Below, piece after piece: positions 17,060 through 25,914 of a DNA stretch of 64,000 nt. Each line of letters opens with the position of its first letter. The stretch's first letter is position 1. The notes below the pieces were generated by a model that saw only the letters and a program-made list of their open reading frames with translations, made no database searches and was not told the DNA's origin. The DNA is from JBAXXL01 sp037127915 (lineage in GTDB: Bacteria > Bacteroidota > Ignavibacteria > Kapaibacteriales > UBA2268), in NCBI GenBank assembly GCA_037127915.1, contig JBAXXL010000022.1, forward strand, positions 1 to 64,000, given 5' to 3'. The translations under genes and the position numbers were made by a program.

Positions 17060-17231
17060 AAACACACCCCCTAGCCCCCTCTTAATAGAGGGGGAACAAG
17101 ACAAGTGTTTTTATATTATCTACTTATGGCGTTTTTGTTATTATTATTCATACCAGAAAACCAATATAACCTTATCTCAGATAAGGAGATAGGTTATTCC
17201 CCCTCTATTAAGAGGGGGTTAGGGGGTGTGT
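17060..17231. repeat. Inverted-repeat element, copy D
   Basis: The left arm is ACACCCCCTAGCCCCCTCTT and the right arm is AAGAGGGGGTTAGGGGGTGT. The body differs from copy C in the middle (it contains ACCAGAAAACCAATATAACC) but the ends and right flank are the same. Short open frames across it are not genes. Confidence 0.88.
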
Positions 17232-17280
17232 CGAAAGCCGAATATTGGCATAACTTTCGATTAATAATCAACTTGAATAA

Positions 17281-17345
17281 TAATTACAAATAAAAAAATA
17301 CATTCTAAGCATTCATTTTTCCACATTGATGTGTCTTTTCTTTTC
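17281..17345. repeat. Interspersed repeat R, copy 6 (second half)
   Basis: ATTACAAATAAAAAAATACA, TTCTAAGCATTCATTTTTCC and ACATTGATGTG. It is the counterpart of R4 and closes the second long direct repeat (16903-17345). Confidence 0.8.
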
Positions 17346-17383
17346 GTACGTTGCTTTTTCTGCGAAAATGATCTGAAACACTA

Positions 17384-17416
17384 AACCTTCCGCAGGTTTG
17401 AAACCTGCGAAAGGTT
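17384..17416. repeat. Palindrome family P1, copy 1
   Basis: AACCTTCCGCAGGTTT followed by GAAACCTGCGAAAGGTT, a hairpin of about 15 bp with one mismatch. The family is also at 19821, 23546 and 37307. Between this hairpin and the gene at 17683 lies a conserved leader shared with the gene at 20146. Confidence 0.85.
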
Positions 17417-17495
17417 GAAAAGGTTGCTGTATTTAATAAAATCCACACCGCTCATCGTATTTAATATCTTAATGTTTTACGTATCAATATTTTTC

Positions 17496-17585
17496 ATTAA
17501 TTTCACCGATAAAAACAATCATTTCACCGATAGAAAGCCCGTAATCATAGATTAGACGTGATTTACGCTGTTTTCAGTGTAACTT
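17496..17585 (+). promoter_or_regulatory. Conserved leader element, copy 1
   Basis: About 90 bp upstream of the T9SS gene at 17683, nearly identical to 19994-20083 upstream of the T9SS gene at 20146. It contains TTTCACCGATA twice, then AGAAAGCCCGTAATC, then GATTTACGCTGTTTT. CGTAATC and GATTTACG could pair as a stem, and the bases in the loop differ between copies while the arms do not. It is probably a shared promoter or regulatory leader. Weaker similarity extends about 50 bp further upstream (17440-17490 against 19940-19990). Confidence 0.6.
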
Positions 17586-17682
17586 TATGTTAGTTTTTTT
17601 GTTTTATGATAAGTTGTTTATCAAATATTTTGAAAACAAATTACAAATTAAACTAATATTCTATTTTATTATGAGGTAATTT

Positions 17683-19785
17683 ATGAAAAAACTTCTTCTC
17701 GCGATGATAGCGATTCTATTCATCACAAATTTATTTACTGCTCAATGTCAGATTAATTGGGAGCAGTTAAACGGTCCGTTTGGCGGAAGTATTCAGGAAA
17801 TATCAAAAAATTCAAATGATGATATTTTTGTAATAGTTAATAATAATATCTATGAATCATCCGATTTGGGATTAAATTGGGTTAAAATCCCAAATAAGGT
17901 CTTTGCAACAAGCAATATTTTTCAATTCGATGATATTGTCTTCGGCTTATCAACTGAAAATACTAGTTCTAAAAACAGTATTTATGTTAGTACCGACAAC
18001 ATGAAAACCTGGACCAAAAAAAGTTCCGGTATTGAAAACCAATTTGTTAATCGAATCAAGCAAATTAATAATGCATTTTATGCTTGTTCCGATAGCGGAG
18101 TCTTTGTAAGTAAGAATAAAGGCGAAAGCTGGGAACTTGCTTATAAGGTTAAAAGCACTAAAAACAAATGGATATTCGATATTGTGGTTAATTCCAAAGG
18201 TACGATATTTTTAGCTACTATGTACGGTCTATTTAGGAGTACTGATGATGGTGTTACGTGGGTACAAATGAATAAGGAGAATGCTAAAATGAAGTCTAAT
18301 ATTGAAAATACACTACTTACCGATGACGATAAGATCTTTGTTAACACAATCGATGGAATGTTTAAAAGTTTTGATGATGGTGATACTTGGGTACAAATCG
18401 GAGCAGGAATAATTAAATCAAACTTAGCTTTTATATTAAATCCAAAGCAAGGTGAGATTGTAGTTGGGAAAAGTTGGGGCGGAATGTACACAAGTACTGA
18501 TTATGGTAATACTTGGCAACAGATTAACGAGATAGATGTTTATAATATTATAAAAACTTCAGATGGAAAATTCTTAGCCGCGACCCGCAAAGGTGTCTTA
18601 TTTTCAAACAGCTTAACGGATAACTGGTCAACACGTAATGAAGGTATAAATGAACTTTATCTAACTTGTGTATATATTAACAAATCAACTGGAATACATA
18701 AGGATGAGATAATAGTAGGCTCTTTAGACGGAATGATCTATAAAAGTACCGATTTGGGTAAAACCTATAAACAAGTTCATCAAATGAACAACTCCAGAAT
18801 TACAGCAATCATAGCCGGTCCAAATGATTATCTATATGCCTCTTCCGGTTGGAGTGGAATAGCCCGTAGTAAAGATTTCGGAGAAACCTGGGAAAATGTA
18901 AATACCGGTGTTGATGATACTGATATTACATCTTTAACTGTGGATAAAAATGGCAATATATATGCAGGCGCATTTTCTGTTATTTATAAATCAATTAACA
19001 ATGGAGATAGCTGGACTACCTGTTTGTCAGGTAATGAATCGGTACAATGTACAAGTTTACAAGTTAATAGCAAAGGAACTATTTTTGCCGGCACTATGAG
19101 CTATGGAGTAATGAAAAGTACAAATGGAGGTGCAGTATGGCAACAAATGGCAACCGGACTTGCTGTCCCGATTTCATATATTTCAATGAATAAAAAGGAC
19201 GAGGTATTTGCTACTACTTTCGAGGGGCATTTATATAGCAGTAGCAATGATGGCGTAAAATGGGATATTGTTGCACAGAGCGAAGGAATAACTACAATGT
19301 TTTTTATTGATGACAACGATGTATTGTCTTGTGTCGATCAAGACCATCTAGTAGTTGGAGTTCACAGAAGCAAAGACAAAGGAAAACATTGGTCTCGTGA
19401 GGACAATGGTTTACAAGAGCAATATGTTAACTCTTTCGATTCTAATTCGCAAGGTGTAATATTTGCCGCATCAACCAGTGGTCTGTTCAAATCCTCACAA
19501 CCTATTGTATCAGTAAATGACAACATAGTTAATTCAGCAAATATCAACATTTATCCTAACCCTTCGAGTGCTAAGATAAATATTGAACTGCCGGATATTG
19601 ATTTAGCGTCTTGCTCTCTTATTATTACTAATTCGCTTGGGGTGGAACTAAAAAGATTGAGCGGAAGCGAATTGTTAAATAAATCCCTAATTCTTGATAC
19701 TGAGAATTTCACTTCAGGTCTATACCATTGCTCTATTATAAACAATAATCAAGTATCCAGCAAACCATTTATAATAATCAGGTAG
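17683..19785 (+). CDS. Secreted Asp-box (BNR) repeat protein with T9SS sorting domain
   Basis: A 700-aa secreted protein. A signal peptide covers residues 1-22 (MKKLLLAMIAILFITNLFTA). About twelve Asp-box-like repeats follow (SxDxGxTW: STDDGVTWVQM, SFDDGDTWVQI, STDYGNTWQQI, SKDFGETWENV and others), predicting one or two beta-propellers of the sortilin/YCF48 kind. From about residue 620 there is a T9SS type A sorting domain (NIYPNPSSAKINIELPD). The surface role is unknown; adhesion or glycan binding would be typical guesses. The last 86 bp plus 3' flank are identical to those of the gene ending at 23510. Confidence 0.88.
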   Translation: MKKLLLAMIAILFITNLFTAQCQINWEQLNGPFGGSIQEISKNSNDDIFVIVNNNIYESSDLGLNWVKIPNKVFATSNIFQFDDIVFGLSTENTSSKNSIYVSTDNMKTWTKKSSGIENQFVNRIKQINNAFYACSDSGVFVSKNKGESWELAYKVKSTKNKWIFDIVVNSKGTIFLATMYGLFRSTDDGVTWVQMNKENAKMKSNIENTLLTDDDKIFVNTIDGMFKSFDDGDTWVQIGAGIIKSNLAFILNPKQGEIVVGKSWGGMYTSTDYGNTWQQINEIDVYNIIKTSDGKFLAATRKGVLFSNSLTDNWSTRNEGINELYLTCVYINKSTGIHKDEIIVGSLDGMIYKSTDLGKTYKQVHQMNNSRITAIIAGPNDYLYASSGWSGIARSKDFGETWENVNTGVDDTDITSLTVDKNGNIYAGAFSVIYKSINNGDSWTTCLSGNESVQCTSLQVNSKGTIFAGTMSYGVMKSTNGGAVWQQMATGLAVPISYISMNKKDEVFATTFEGHLYSSSNDGVKWDIVAQSEGITTMFFIDDNDVLSCVDQDHLVVGVHRSKDKGKHWSREDNGLQEQYVNSFDSNSQGVIFAASTSGLFKSSQPIVSVNDNIVNSANINIYPNPSSAKINIELPDIDLASCSLIITNSLGVELKRLSGSELLNKSLILDTENFTSGLYHCSIINNNQVSSKPFIIIR

Positions 19786-19820
19786 ATTCAATTAGCATTA
19801 TTAACTATACAAAAAAACAA

Positions 19821-19852
19821 AACCTTCCGCAGGTTTCAAACCTGCGGAAGTT
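19821..19852. repeat. Palindrome family P1, copy 2 (terminator-like)
   Basis: AACCTTCCGCAGGTTT then CAAACCTGCGGAAGTT, 36 bp after the stop at 19785. Followed by P2 at 19865. It may end transcription of the gene. Confidence 0.8.
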
Positions 19853-19864
19853 TGCCTATAAATA

Positions 19865-19896
19865 GCTCATCCTATGACTGGTAGTCATCGGATGAC
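19865..19896. repeat. Palindrome family P2, copy 1
   Basis: GCTCATCCTATGACTGG followed by TAGTCATCGGATGAC, a hairpin of family P2 (CTCATCCGAT...ATCGGATGAG), 12 bp after a P1 hairpin. Confidence 0.75.
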
Positions 19897-19993
19897 TGAA
19901 ACTCTTTCTTATTTTTCCCAATTTGCCGCTTTGGTAGAAGTATTTAATAAAATACACGCCGTTCATCGAATTAAATATTTAAATATTATTTCA

Positions 19994-20083
19994 ATTAATT
20001 TCACCGATAAAAACACCCATTTCACCGATAGAAAGCCCGTAATCGTAGATTAGATAAGATTTACGCTGTTTTGGTTGTAACTT
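19994..20083 (+). promoter_or_regulatory. Conserved leader element, copy 2
   Basis: Counterpart of 17496-17585, ahead of the T9SS gene at 20146. TTTCACCGATA occurs twice, then AGAAAGCCCGTAATCGTAG and GATTTACGCTGTTTT. The spacing to the start codon is about 60 bp here and about 100 bp in copy 1. Confidence 0.6.
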
Positions 20084-20145
20084 TTTTCGATTTAATTTGT
20101 TTTATGTTCTTTATTTTATGTTAATTTTAAATATGAGGCGTTTTT

Positions 20146-21246
20146 ATGAAAAAGTTTTACTTGTTAACTAATTTAATTATTATTTTCCAATTGTCCTTCG
20201 GTACCAAAATGCAGGGACAAGAATATATAAATTTCCCAACAAAAAATGCATTTTGGTCTGCAATGCACTGCGAAGTTGGGACGTTTGTTCCTAAGTCGGG
20301 ATTAGTCAAAGTAGGGGTTTTGGGTGATACATTAATAAACTCAAAAATTTACCATAAGTTATATTTGCAAAGAAAATATGTTAATAACAATCCAAGTTGT
20401 GATACTTGCGGTTTTGTCTTTGATATTGACAGCGCATTCTATTTTATTTGTTATCGGGAGGAAAATAAAATCATTTACTTTGTACCACAGCAAAATGGTT
20501 TTGATGATCCACCTGGAAAAGAATATCCTGTCTTTGATTTCAACCTTTCTAATGTCGGAGAAACAATTGTTGGTTATGAATATGTTTTTATTCCTTTTGG
20601 AACCACTTACAATCCAATTCCTACTCCTGGTTGTGGAGCAATGCAGGATACGGTTACTCTAACTGTTAAATCAATCGATCGGGTGCTGATGTCCGATGGA
20701 TCATATAGAAGAAGGATTAATTTTGAACCTCTAACTTATGGACGTGAAGAATCTTGGATTGAAGGTATTGGATCGACCAAAGGTTTCGGGTTTTCTCTCG
20801 ACATAACAAACTCTAATAATTCAATGGTATGCTTTTCGCATGATGGAAAGAATTTGGAAAGTACCGAGATATTAAGTTCGCAACTTTGTAATTTTCATCC
20901 TGATTCTGTACTAAGCTACGATAATAAATGTGAATATACCACTGCAAATTCAATTGACGAATTACAAACTTGTAATGATATTTCAGTTTTTCCTAATCCG
21001 GTCTCTGAAACAGCAACTATGACCTATATCATTGATACGGCTTCTATGCTTACTATTAGTATTACGAATTCACTAGGAGAGAATATATCGAACATTATTG
21101 ATAATCAATTTGTAAATCCGGGAAATTACAGCCTATTGATAGATAGTCGAAATCTTCAGTCTGGTGTATATTATTGTACGATTAAAACTGAATTTGGTTC
21201 AAAAACAATTAAATTTATAGTAATAAAGCAAAGCAAAATGAATTAA
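20146..21246 (+). CDS. Secreted T9SS cargo protein, unknown function
   Basis: A 366-aa protein with a signal peptide (residues 1-24) and a C-terminal sorting domain beginning at ISVFPNPVSETATMTYI, ending in a KFIVIKQSK tail. The middle (about 40-270) shows no domain I recognise. It contains a paired-cysteine segment (SCDTCGFVFD) that may be disulfide-bonded after export, and a GREESWIEGIGSTKGFG stretch seen in many Bacteroidota secreted proteins of unknown role. A TGAGG ribosome-binding site precedes the ATG. Shares the conserved leader with the gene at 17683. Confidence 0.82.
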   Translation: MKKFYLLTNLIIIFQLSFGTKMQGQEYINFPTKNAFWSAMHCEVGTFVPKSGLVKVGVLGDTLINSKIYHKLYLQRKYVNNNPSCDTCGFVFDIDSAFYFICYREENKIIYFVPQQNGFDDPPGKEYPVFDFNLSNVGETIVGYEYVFIPFGTTYNPIPTPGCGAMQDTVTLTVKSIDRVLMSDGSYRRRINFEPLTYGREESWIEGIGSTKGFGFSLDITNSNNSMVCFSHDGKNLESTEILSSQLCNFHPDSVLSYDNKCEYTTANSIDELQTCNDISVFPNPVSETATMTYIIDTASMLTISITNSLGENISNIIDNQFVNPGNYSLLIDSRNLQSGVYYCTIKTEFGSKTIKFIVIKQSKMN

Positions 21247-21373
21247 GAAATTCTTAAAAAGCTAGAATTATTTACTATTTTTATGAATTATTTTTCCCAA
21301 ATTGTAACTTTTAAAAAAATTTATAGTAAAATTAACTGTATATGTTGTTTAATTTAATTTGATAGGTGCAGTC

Positions 21374-22252
21374 ATGCAAAAATTTATTTACAAAATGTCA
21401 TTGTTGATAGTTGCGGTAACTATCGTCGCATCTTCTAACCTCGAGGCTGAAATAATTTATACGGATTTGAATCCAGATAAAGAAATAACCCCATCCGCTG
21501 GAGGTAGCCAAGGTTATAGTATTGATTTTAATTCCGATAAGCATATCGATATATCATTTCAAGTTGATAATCTTGTCGATGAGTACAAATACGTGAATGT
21601 TTCCGGGGTATTGAGAAAAAACCAAATTGCAGGAGATGGAGACACAACAACTAAAGGTGAATTTTTCCCTTTATGCTTTGTCGAAAACGAATTAATCGGA
21701 GACGGACAGTCATACAAATGGTATAATGATTGGGATTTACAGTGGGAACACGCTTTGCCTATTACTATATGTGGTTATGGTTTGAACAGTCCTGGACATT
21801 GGGCTGGAGGTTTATCGAATAGATATTTGGGGATCCGGTTTTATTTAAATGGAAATTATCATTACGGTTGGGTTGCAATCGAGATTCCAACAACACCCAA
21901 CGCTTGTACTTTCAAAGGCTATGCCTATGAATCTGAACCAAACAAACCAATATTAGCAGGGCAACAAGTAACCGGTATAGACAAAGATTATTCTAATGGT
22001 AATAATATCAGCATTTCACCCAATCCGGCAACAGATAATATTTTAATTTCTTTACCTATTAGTGGATTATCTACTTACTCAATTTCAATTTTTAATACTG
22101 CTGGCATTGAAATTATAAGTTTTACCGAACAAGAATTATCAGGGAAATATGCTCTTGAACTTTCTACTGAAAAATTTCTTCCAGGAATATACTATTGCTC
22201 TATAAATTCGGGTATAATTAAATTATTCAAAAGTTTTATAGTTGTTAAATGA
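21374..22252 (+). CDS. Secreted T9SS cargo protein, unknown function
   Basis: Translation from the ATG at 21374 (AGGTG ribosome site 8 bp upstream) gives 292 aa; an upstream in-frame TTG at 21359 is less likely. The signal peptide runs to about SSNLEA. The body has DFNSDKHIDISFQVD, which looks like a calcium-binding type loop, then NRYLGIRFYLNGNYHYGWVAIEIP, a pattern common in Bacteroidota cell-surface proteins. The sorting domain begins at NISISPNPATDNILISLP. It is followed within 22 bp by the next T9SS gene, so the two are probably one transcript. Confidence 0.82.
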   Translation: MQKFIYKMSLLIVAVTIVASSNLEAEIIYTDLNPDKEITPSAGGSQGYSIDFNSDKHIDISFQVDNLVDEYKYVNVSGVLRKNQIAGDGDTTTKGEFFPLCFVENELIGDGQSYKWYNDWDLQWEHALPITICGYGLNSPGHWAGGLSNRYLGIRFYLNGNYHYGWVAIEIPTTPNACTFKGYAYESEPNKPILAGQQVTGIDKDYSNGNNISISPNPATDNILISLPISGLSTYSISIFNTAGIEIISFTEQELSGKYALELSTEKFLPGIYYCSINSGIIKLFKSFIVVK

Positions 22253-22274
22253 TTTAAAAAAAATCGGAGTTGAG

Positions 22275-23510
22275 ATGAAGAATATTATTTTATTTATTGT
22301 ATTATTAGTAGGATTTTCAAATGTCGTGTTTTCTCAATGGACAACACAACTTTCTGGATCAAATAATTATATCGAGTCTATTTATTTTGTTGATAAAGAC
22401 TACGGAGTCGCCGCCGCAATTAACGCATCCATTTACGTTACATTTAACGCCGGAAAAAACTGGACGAAAAAAACTTCAAATATTAGTGGATCTATTAATA
22501 ATATATTTTGCATTGATAAAACTACTGCTTGGATCTTGGGTAGTCAAAGTTCCGATACTAATCAATGCAAAATAACAAAAGATGGATTTAAAACCGCTAC
22601 TACGAAATTAACATTACCAGATGGATTTTTTTTACCGGCATTTAATAAAGTTTACTATTATAACAATAAGGTATGGGTTATCTGTAGTTATGGTAGAACA
22701 TATAATTCTATTGATGGTGAAAATTGGACACAAAAAGTATGGGATAAAGATTATGATTTTGTTTATCTTATATTTTATGATAATGATAACGGATTTTTAG
22801 TTGCAAACTTTCAAGGGATTGTGATTTTTAGTACAACTGATGGTGGAAATACTTGGATAGAACAGAAGAGTAATGTTACTAAATCAATTTATTCCTGTTT
22901 TTTTATTGATCAATTTTATGGTTGGGCCGTTAATAATCAAGGTTTTGTTTTTAATACCAAAGATGGCGGAGCAACATGGACTGAACAAGGAATTACAAAA
23001 AAACGATTGCACGGTGTCACTTTTATCAATAGAAATGAAGGATGGATAGTTGGTGCAAGTGGAACAATATTTTCCACTGTTGATGGTGGTGAAACTTGGA
23101 TTGATGAAAGCGGTTATACTACTGCAGACTTACATTGTATATTTTCAAACAAATTTAATGATTGGACTTATGATATTTATGCAGGTGGAGGTTCTACAAA
23201 TATAATCAATCAGCGATATACAGTTAGTACTGATGTTGAAGAAAATCCGACTACAAATATAAGCGGCTTAAATATCTACCCTAATCCTGCAAACGACAAA
23301 ATTGTCATTCATTTACCGGATATTGATTTACCGTCTTGCTCTCTTATTATTACTAATTCGCTTGGGGTTGAACTAAAAAGATTGAGCGGAAGCGAATTGC
23401 TAAATAAGTCCATAATTCTTGAAACTGAAAGTTTTACTTCAGGTCTATACCATTGCTCTATTATAAACAATAATCAAGTATCCAGCAAACCATTTATAAT
23501 AATCAGGTAG
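22275..23510 (+). CDS. Secreted YCF48/BNR-like propeller protein with T9SS sorting domain
   Basis: Start chosen at the ATG at 22275 (CGGAG upstream), giving a proper signal peptide (MKNIILFIVLLVGFSNVVFS) and 411 aa. An earlier ATG at 22242 would overlap the previous gene and bury the signal peptide. The body has YCF48-type propeller repeats (YGVAAAINASIYVTFNAG, GGNTWIEQ, GWAVNNQGFVFNTKDGGATW, EGWIVGASGTIFSTVDGG). The sorting domain starts at LNIYPNPANDKIVIHLPD and is almost identical to that of the 700-aa protein at 17683, although the propellers differ. Confidence 0.87.
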   Translation: MKNIILFIVLLVGFSNVVFSQWTTQLSGSNNYIESIYFVDKDYGVAAAINASIYVTFNAGKNWTKKTSNISGSINNIFCIDKTTAWILGSQSSDTNQCKITKDGFKTATTKLTLPDGFFLPAFNKVYYYNNKVWVICSYGRTYNSIDGENWTQKVWDKDYDFVYLIFYDNDNGFLVANFQGIVIFSTTDGGNTWIEQKSNVTKSIYSCFFIDQFYGWAVNNQGFVFNTKDGGATWTEQGITKKRLHGVTFINRNEGWIVGASGTIFSTVDGGETWIDESGYTTADLHCIFSNKFNDWTYDIYAGGGSTNIINQRYTVSTDVEENPTTNISGLNIYPNPANDKIVIHLPDIDLPSCSLIITNSLGVELKRLSGSELLNKSIILETESFTSGLYHCSIINNNQVSSKPFIIIR

Positions 23511-23545
23511 ATTCAATTAGCGTTATAAACAATATCAAAAAACTA

Positions 23546-23578
23546 AACCTTCCGCAGGTTTGAAACCTTCGGAAGGTT
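23546..23578. repeat. Palindrome family P1, copy 3 (terminator-like)
   Basis: AACCTTCCGCAGGTTTGAAA then CCTTCGGAAGGTT, 36 bp after the stop at 23510. Partner P2 hairpin at 23590-23620. Confidence 0.8.
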
Positions 23579-23589
23579 ATGATTTTCAA

Positions 23590-23620
23590 TTCATCCGATA
23601 ACAGACAGTCAGCGGATGAG
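23590..23620. repeat. Palindrome family P2, copy 2
   Basis: TTCATCCGATAACAGAC followed by AGTCAGCGGATGAG; imperfect P2 hairpin next to P1, repeating the P1+P2 arrangement seen at 19821-19896. Confidence 0.75.
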
Positions 23621-23705
23621 TAAAAAATATTCCCCTTCGCCTTGCTGTATGCAATTTTTTAATTATATTTACGTTTGAAATTTTATTTACCGGTGAAATT
23701 AAAAA

Positions 23706-25904
23706 ATGCGCAAATACAGAAATTTAATATTCCTATTCCTCTTCCTGATAATAATCATAGCAATAATATTATTAACGGGTTGCAAACGATACGACAACTT
23801 TACTACATATTTTAATACATATTATAATATGGAACGGATTATGAAGGAAGTCGAAAATGAATTCGAGTTTCAGGACGAAAATCTTCGTTCCGAACCACGA
23901 GTTTTCGTAACAGATCCGGACTATTATATTCCGCCCAAAAAGAAATCCGCGGGGTTGCCGCCTTTTTGTCAAGATTTTATAGTCGGTCAACAAAAGCGTC
24001 AACCGGTAGCTGTTAAGTTGGACTCAATAATCATCAAAGGGTCCAAAATATTAGCCAAACATCCGAAGAGCGAATTTGTTCAAGGTTCTATATACCTCAT
24101 TGCAAAAACATATTTTTACCGCGAAGAATGGCTCCCTTGCCAAATAAAATGCGGTGAGTTGATTGATAAATTTCCAATCGGCAAATTATCTCCCGATGCT
24201 CATCTATTAATGGCGAAGGCTTTATTAATTCAACGCAAATTTGAAGAAGGTAAATTGGTCCTATCACGATGTGTTGATGTTGCTTGGCAATTGAAACGAT
24301 ATGACATTCTTTCGGAAGCATTCCGCTTGGAAGCTGAAACCTATTTATACGAAGGTGATATAGAAAATGCTATCCGTCCTTATAGACAAGCCGTAACTCA
24401 AGGTGAAGATTGCAAATACAAAGCACTTTGGCAAACGGATTTAGCCGCTTTATTATACAAAATCGGCAAGTTCGATAGGGCATATACCGAATTTAAAAAA
24501 GTTCGTAAATTCTGCCCTGAATACGTTGTTGAATATGAATCATATTTGTACGAAGCCGAATGTTTAGCTCATTTGGGTAAATATAAAGAATCGAACAAGA
24601 TTTTAGATGACATATTCAAAGACGGTAAATACAAAGAATGGCAAAAATGGGCGGGTACGAGCAAATTGGATGTTGCGCGTTTAATGAATTTAAAAGATTC
24701 TACTCTGATAAGTAGCGATAGTTTACTCGTTTTAGAGAAAGGTGCTGATGCTATGTATGCAAACAGCCCACCGTTAAGTGTCTACAATTTTAACCGTGCA
24801 ATAGATTTTTACGGAAGGGATAACTATAAAGGAGCGCGCGATTACTTTGCAAAAGCGAAGGTAGCAAAATCTCCGATTATTTATCAAGCCGATTTGATGC
24901 ACAAACTTTTAAACCAATTAGACCGCAAAGCAAAATTATCTGCTTTTAGCCAAACGGAAATTGATTCAATTATAAAATTCAATAAATTAGATCATTTACC
25001 CGATTCATTGCGGAGTTCACTCGCTTCAGGTACTTATGAAATTGGGCGTGTTCAAGAAATTCTGCAAAAAAATGATTCAGCGCTTTATTCCTATAAAACA
25101 GCAATGGAATTAGCGCCAGTCGGCGATTCATTAAAAGGCAAGTACATATTCACATATTCCGAAAGAATTCGGGAGAAAGACCCTTATATGGCTGATTCGC
25201 TATTAGAAATCTTAGTTGACAAATATACATATACTTCTTATGGTGCCGAAGCAATGTCGAAATTGGGCTTTACAATTTCTGTGGCTATCGATAGTGCCGC
25301 TGAGCTTTTTGAATCCGGTTATAGTTCGATGAAATTCGGGAATTATCCTTTGGCTATTACTTTAATGGATAGTATTTATTACACATATCCAAATTCGGAC
25401 TTTGCGCCAAAATCGCTTTATACAATCGGATGGATTTATGAAAACCATTATAATTCTCCCGATTCGGCATTGTGTTACTATCAGCTGTTAGTTAGAGATT
25501 ATCCTAATTCGGAATATGCGAAAGATGTTTCATATTCAGTTGCTCTGAACTCTGTGTTAGTGACTAATAATGCAATACCTGATTCATTGAAGGCTAAGGA
25601 AATCAATCGAACGCCAAAGCGATTCAAATTTGAAGAAGCGAAATTAGACCCTAATTTAAATCTGAAAAAATCGGAAACATCAGCTATTGATATGACTCCT
25701 GAAGAGATGCTTAAAAATCCGGGTAAACTTTTCCAAAAAGCAAGAGATTTGATTAAAGACCCATTCCAAAAAATGAAGGATCAGGGTTTAGAACTGGTTA
25801 AAGACCCTAAAAGCCTTTTAAAAATTCAGAATCCTCTGGACCAATTTAAAAAACAAAAGGATTCAACCAAAACAGTGCCACAAGATACATTAAAAAATAA
25901 ATAA
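23706..25904 (+). CDS. TPR lipoprotein, PorW/SprE-like (T9SS-associated candidate)
   Basis: A 732-aa lipoprotein: hydrophobic leader then a lipobox ending LLTGC at Cys26, then many TPR-like helical repeats. Examples are VQGSIYLIAKTYFYREEWLPC, AHLLMAKALLIQRKFEEGK and KSLYTIGWIYENHYNSPDSALCYYQLLVRDYP. The N-terminal DNFTTYFNTYYNMERIMKE recalls the start of the T9SS periplasmic lipoprotein PorW/SprE, whose length it also approaches. The T9SS genes around it support the link. The C-terminal 100 aa are Lys/Asp/Pro-rich and low complexity. The PorW assignment is by resemblance only; a generic TPR lipoprotein is the alternative. Confidence 0.78.
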   Translation: MRKYRNLIFLFLFLIIIIAIILLTGCKRYDNFTTYFNTYYNMERIMKEVENEFEFQDENLRSEPRVFVTDPDYYIPPKKKSAGLPPFCQDFIVGQQKRQPVAVKLDSIIIKGSKILAKHPKSEFVQGSIYLIAKTYFYREEWLPCQIKCGELIDKFPIGKLSPDAHLLMAKALLIQRKFEEGKLVLSRCVDVAWQLKRYDILSEAFRLEAETYLYEGDIENAIRPYRQAVTQGEDCKYKALWQTDLAALLYKIGKFDRAYTEFKKVRKFCPEYVVEYESYLYEAECLAHLGKYKESNKILDDIFKDGKYKEWQKWAGTSKLDVARLMNLKDSTLISSDSLLVLEKGADAMYANSPPLSVYNFNRAIDFYGRDNYKGARDYFAKAKVAKSPIIYQADLMHKLLNQLDRKAKLSAFSQTEIDSIIKFNKLDHLPDSLRSSLASGTYEIGRVQEILQKNDSALYSYKTAMELAPVGDSLKGKYIFTYSERIREKDPYMADSLLEILVDKYTYTSYGAEAMSKLGFTISVAIDSAAELFESGYSSMKFGNYPLAITLMDSIYYTYPNSDFAPKSLYTIGWIYENHYNSPDSALCYYQLLVRDYPNSEYAKDVSYSVALNSVLVTNNAIPDSLKAKEINRTPKRFKFEEAKLDPNLNLKKSETSAIDMTPEEMLKNPGKLFQKARDLIKDPFQKMKDQGLELVKDPKSLLKIQNPLDQFKKQKDSTKTVPQDTLKNK

Positions 25905-25914
25905 GGAATATTTT

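Noticed and set aside
10619..17345. Integron cassette array
   Set aside because: Regular repeats between unlike genes suggested it, but gene strands are mixed, the repeats lack attC-type GTTRRRY/RYYYAAC ends, and there is no integrase.
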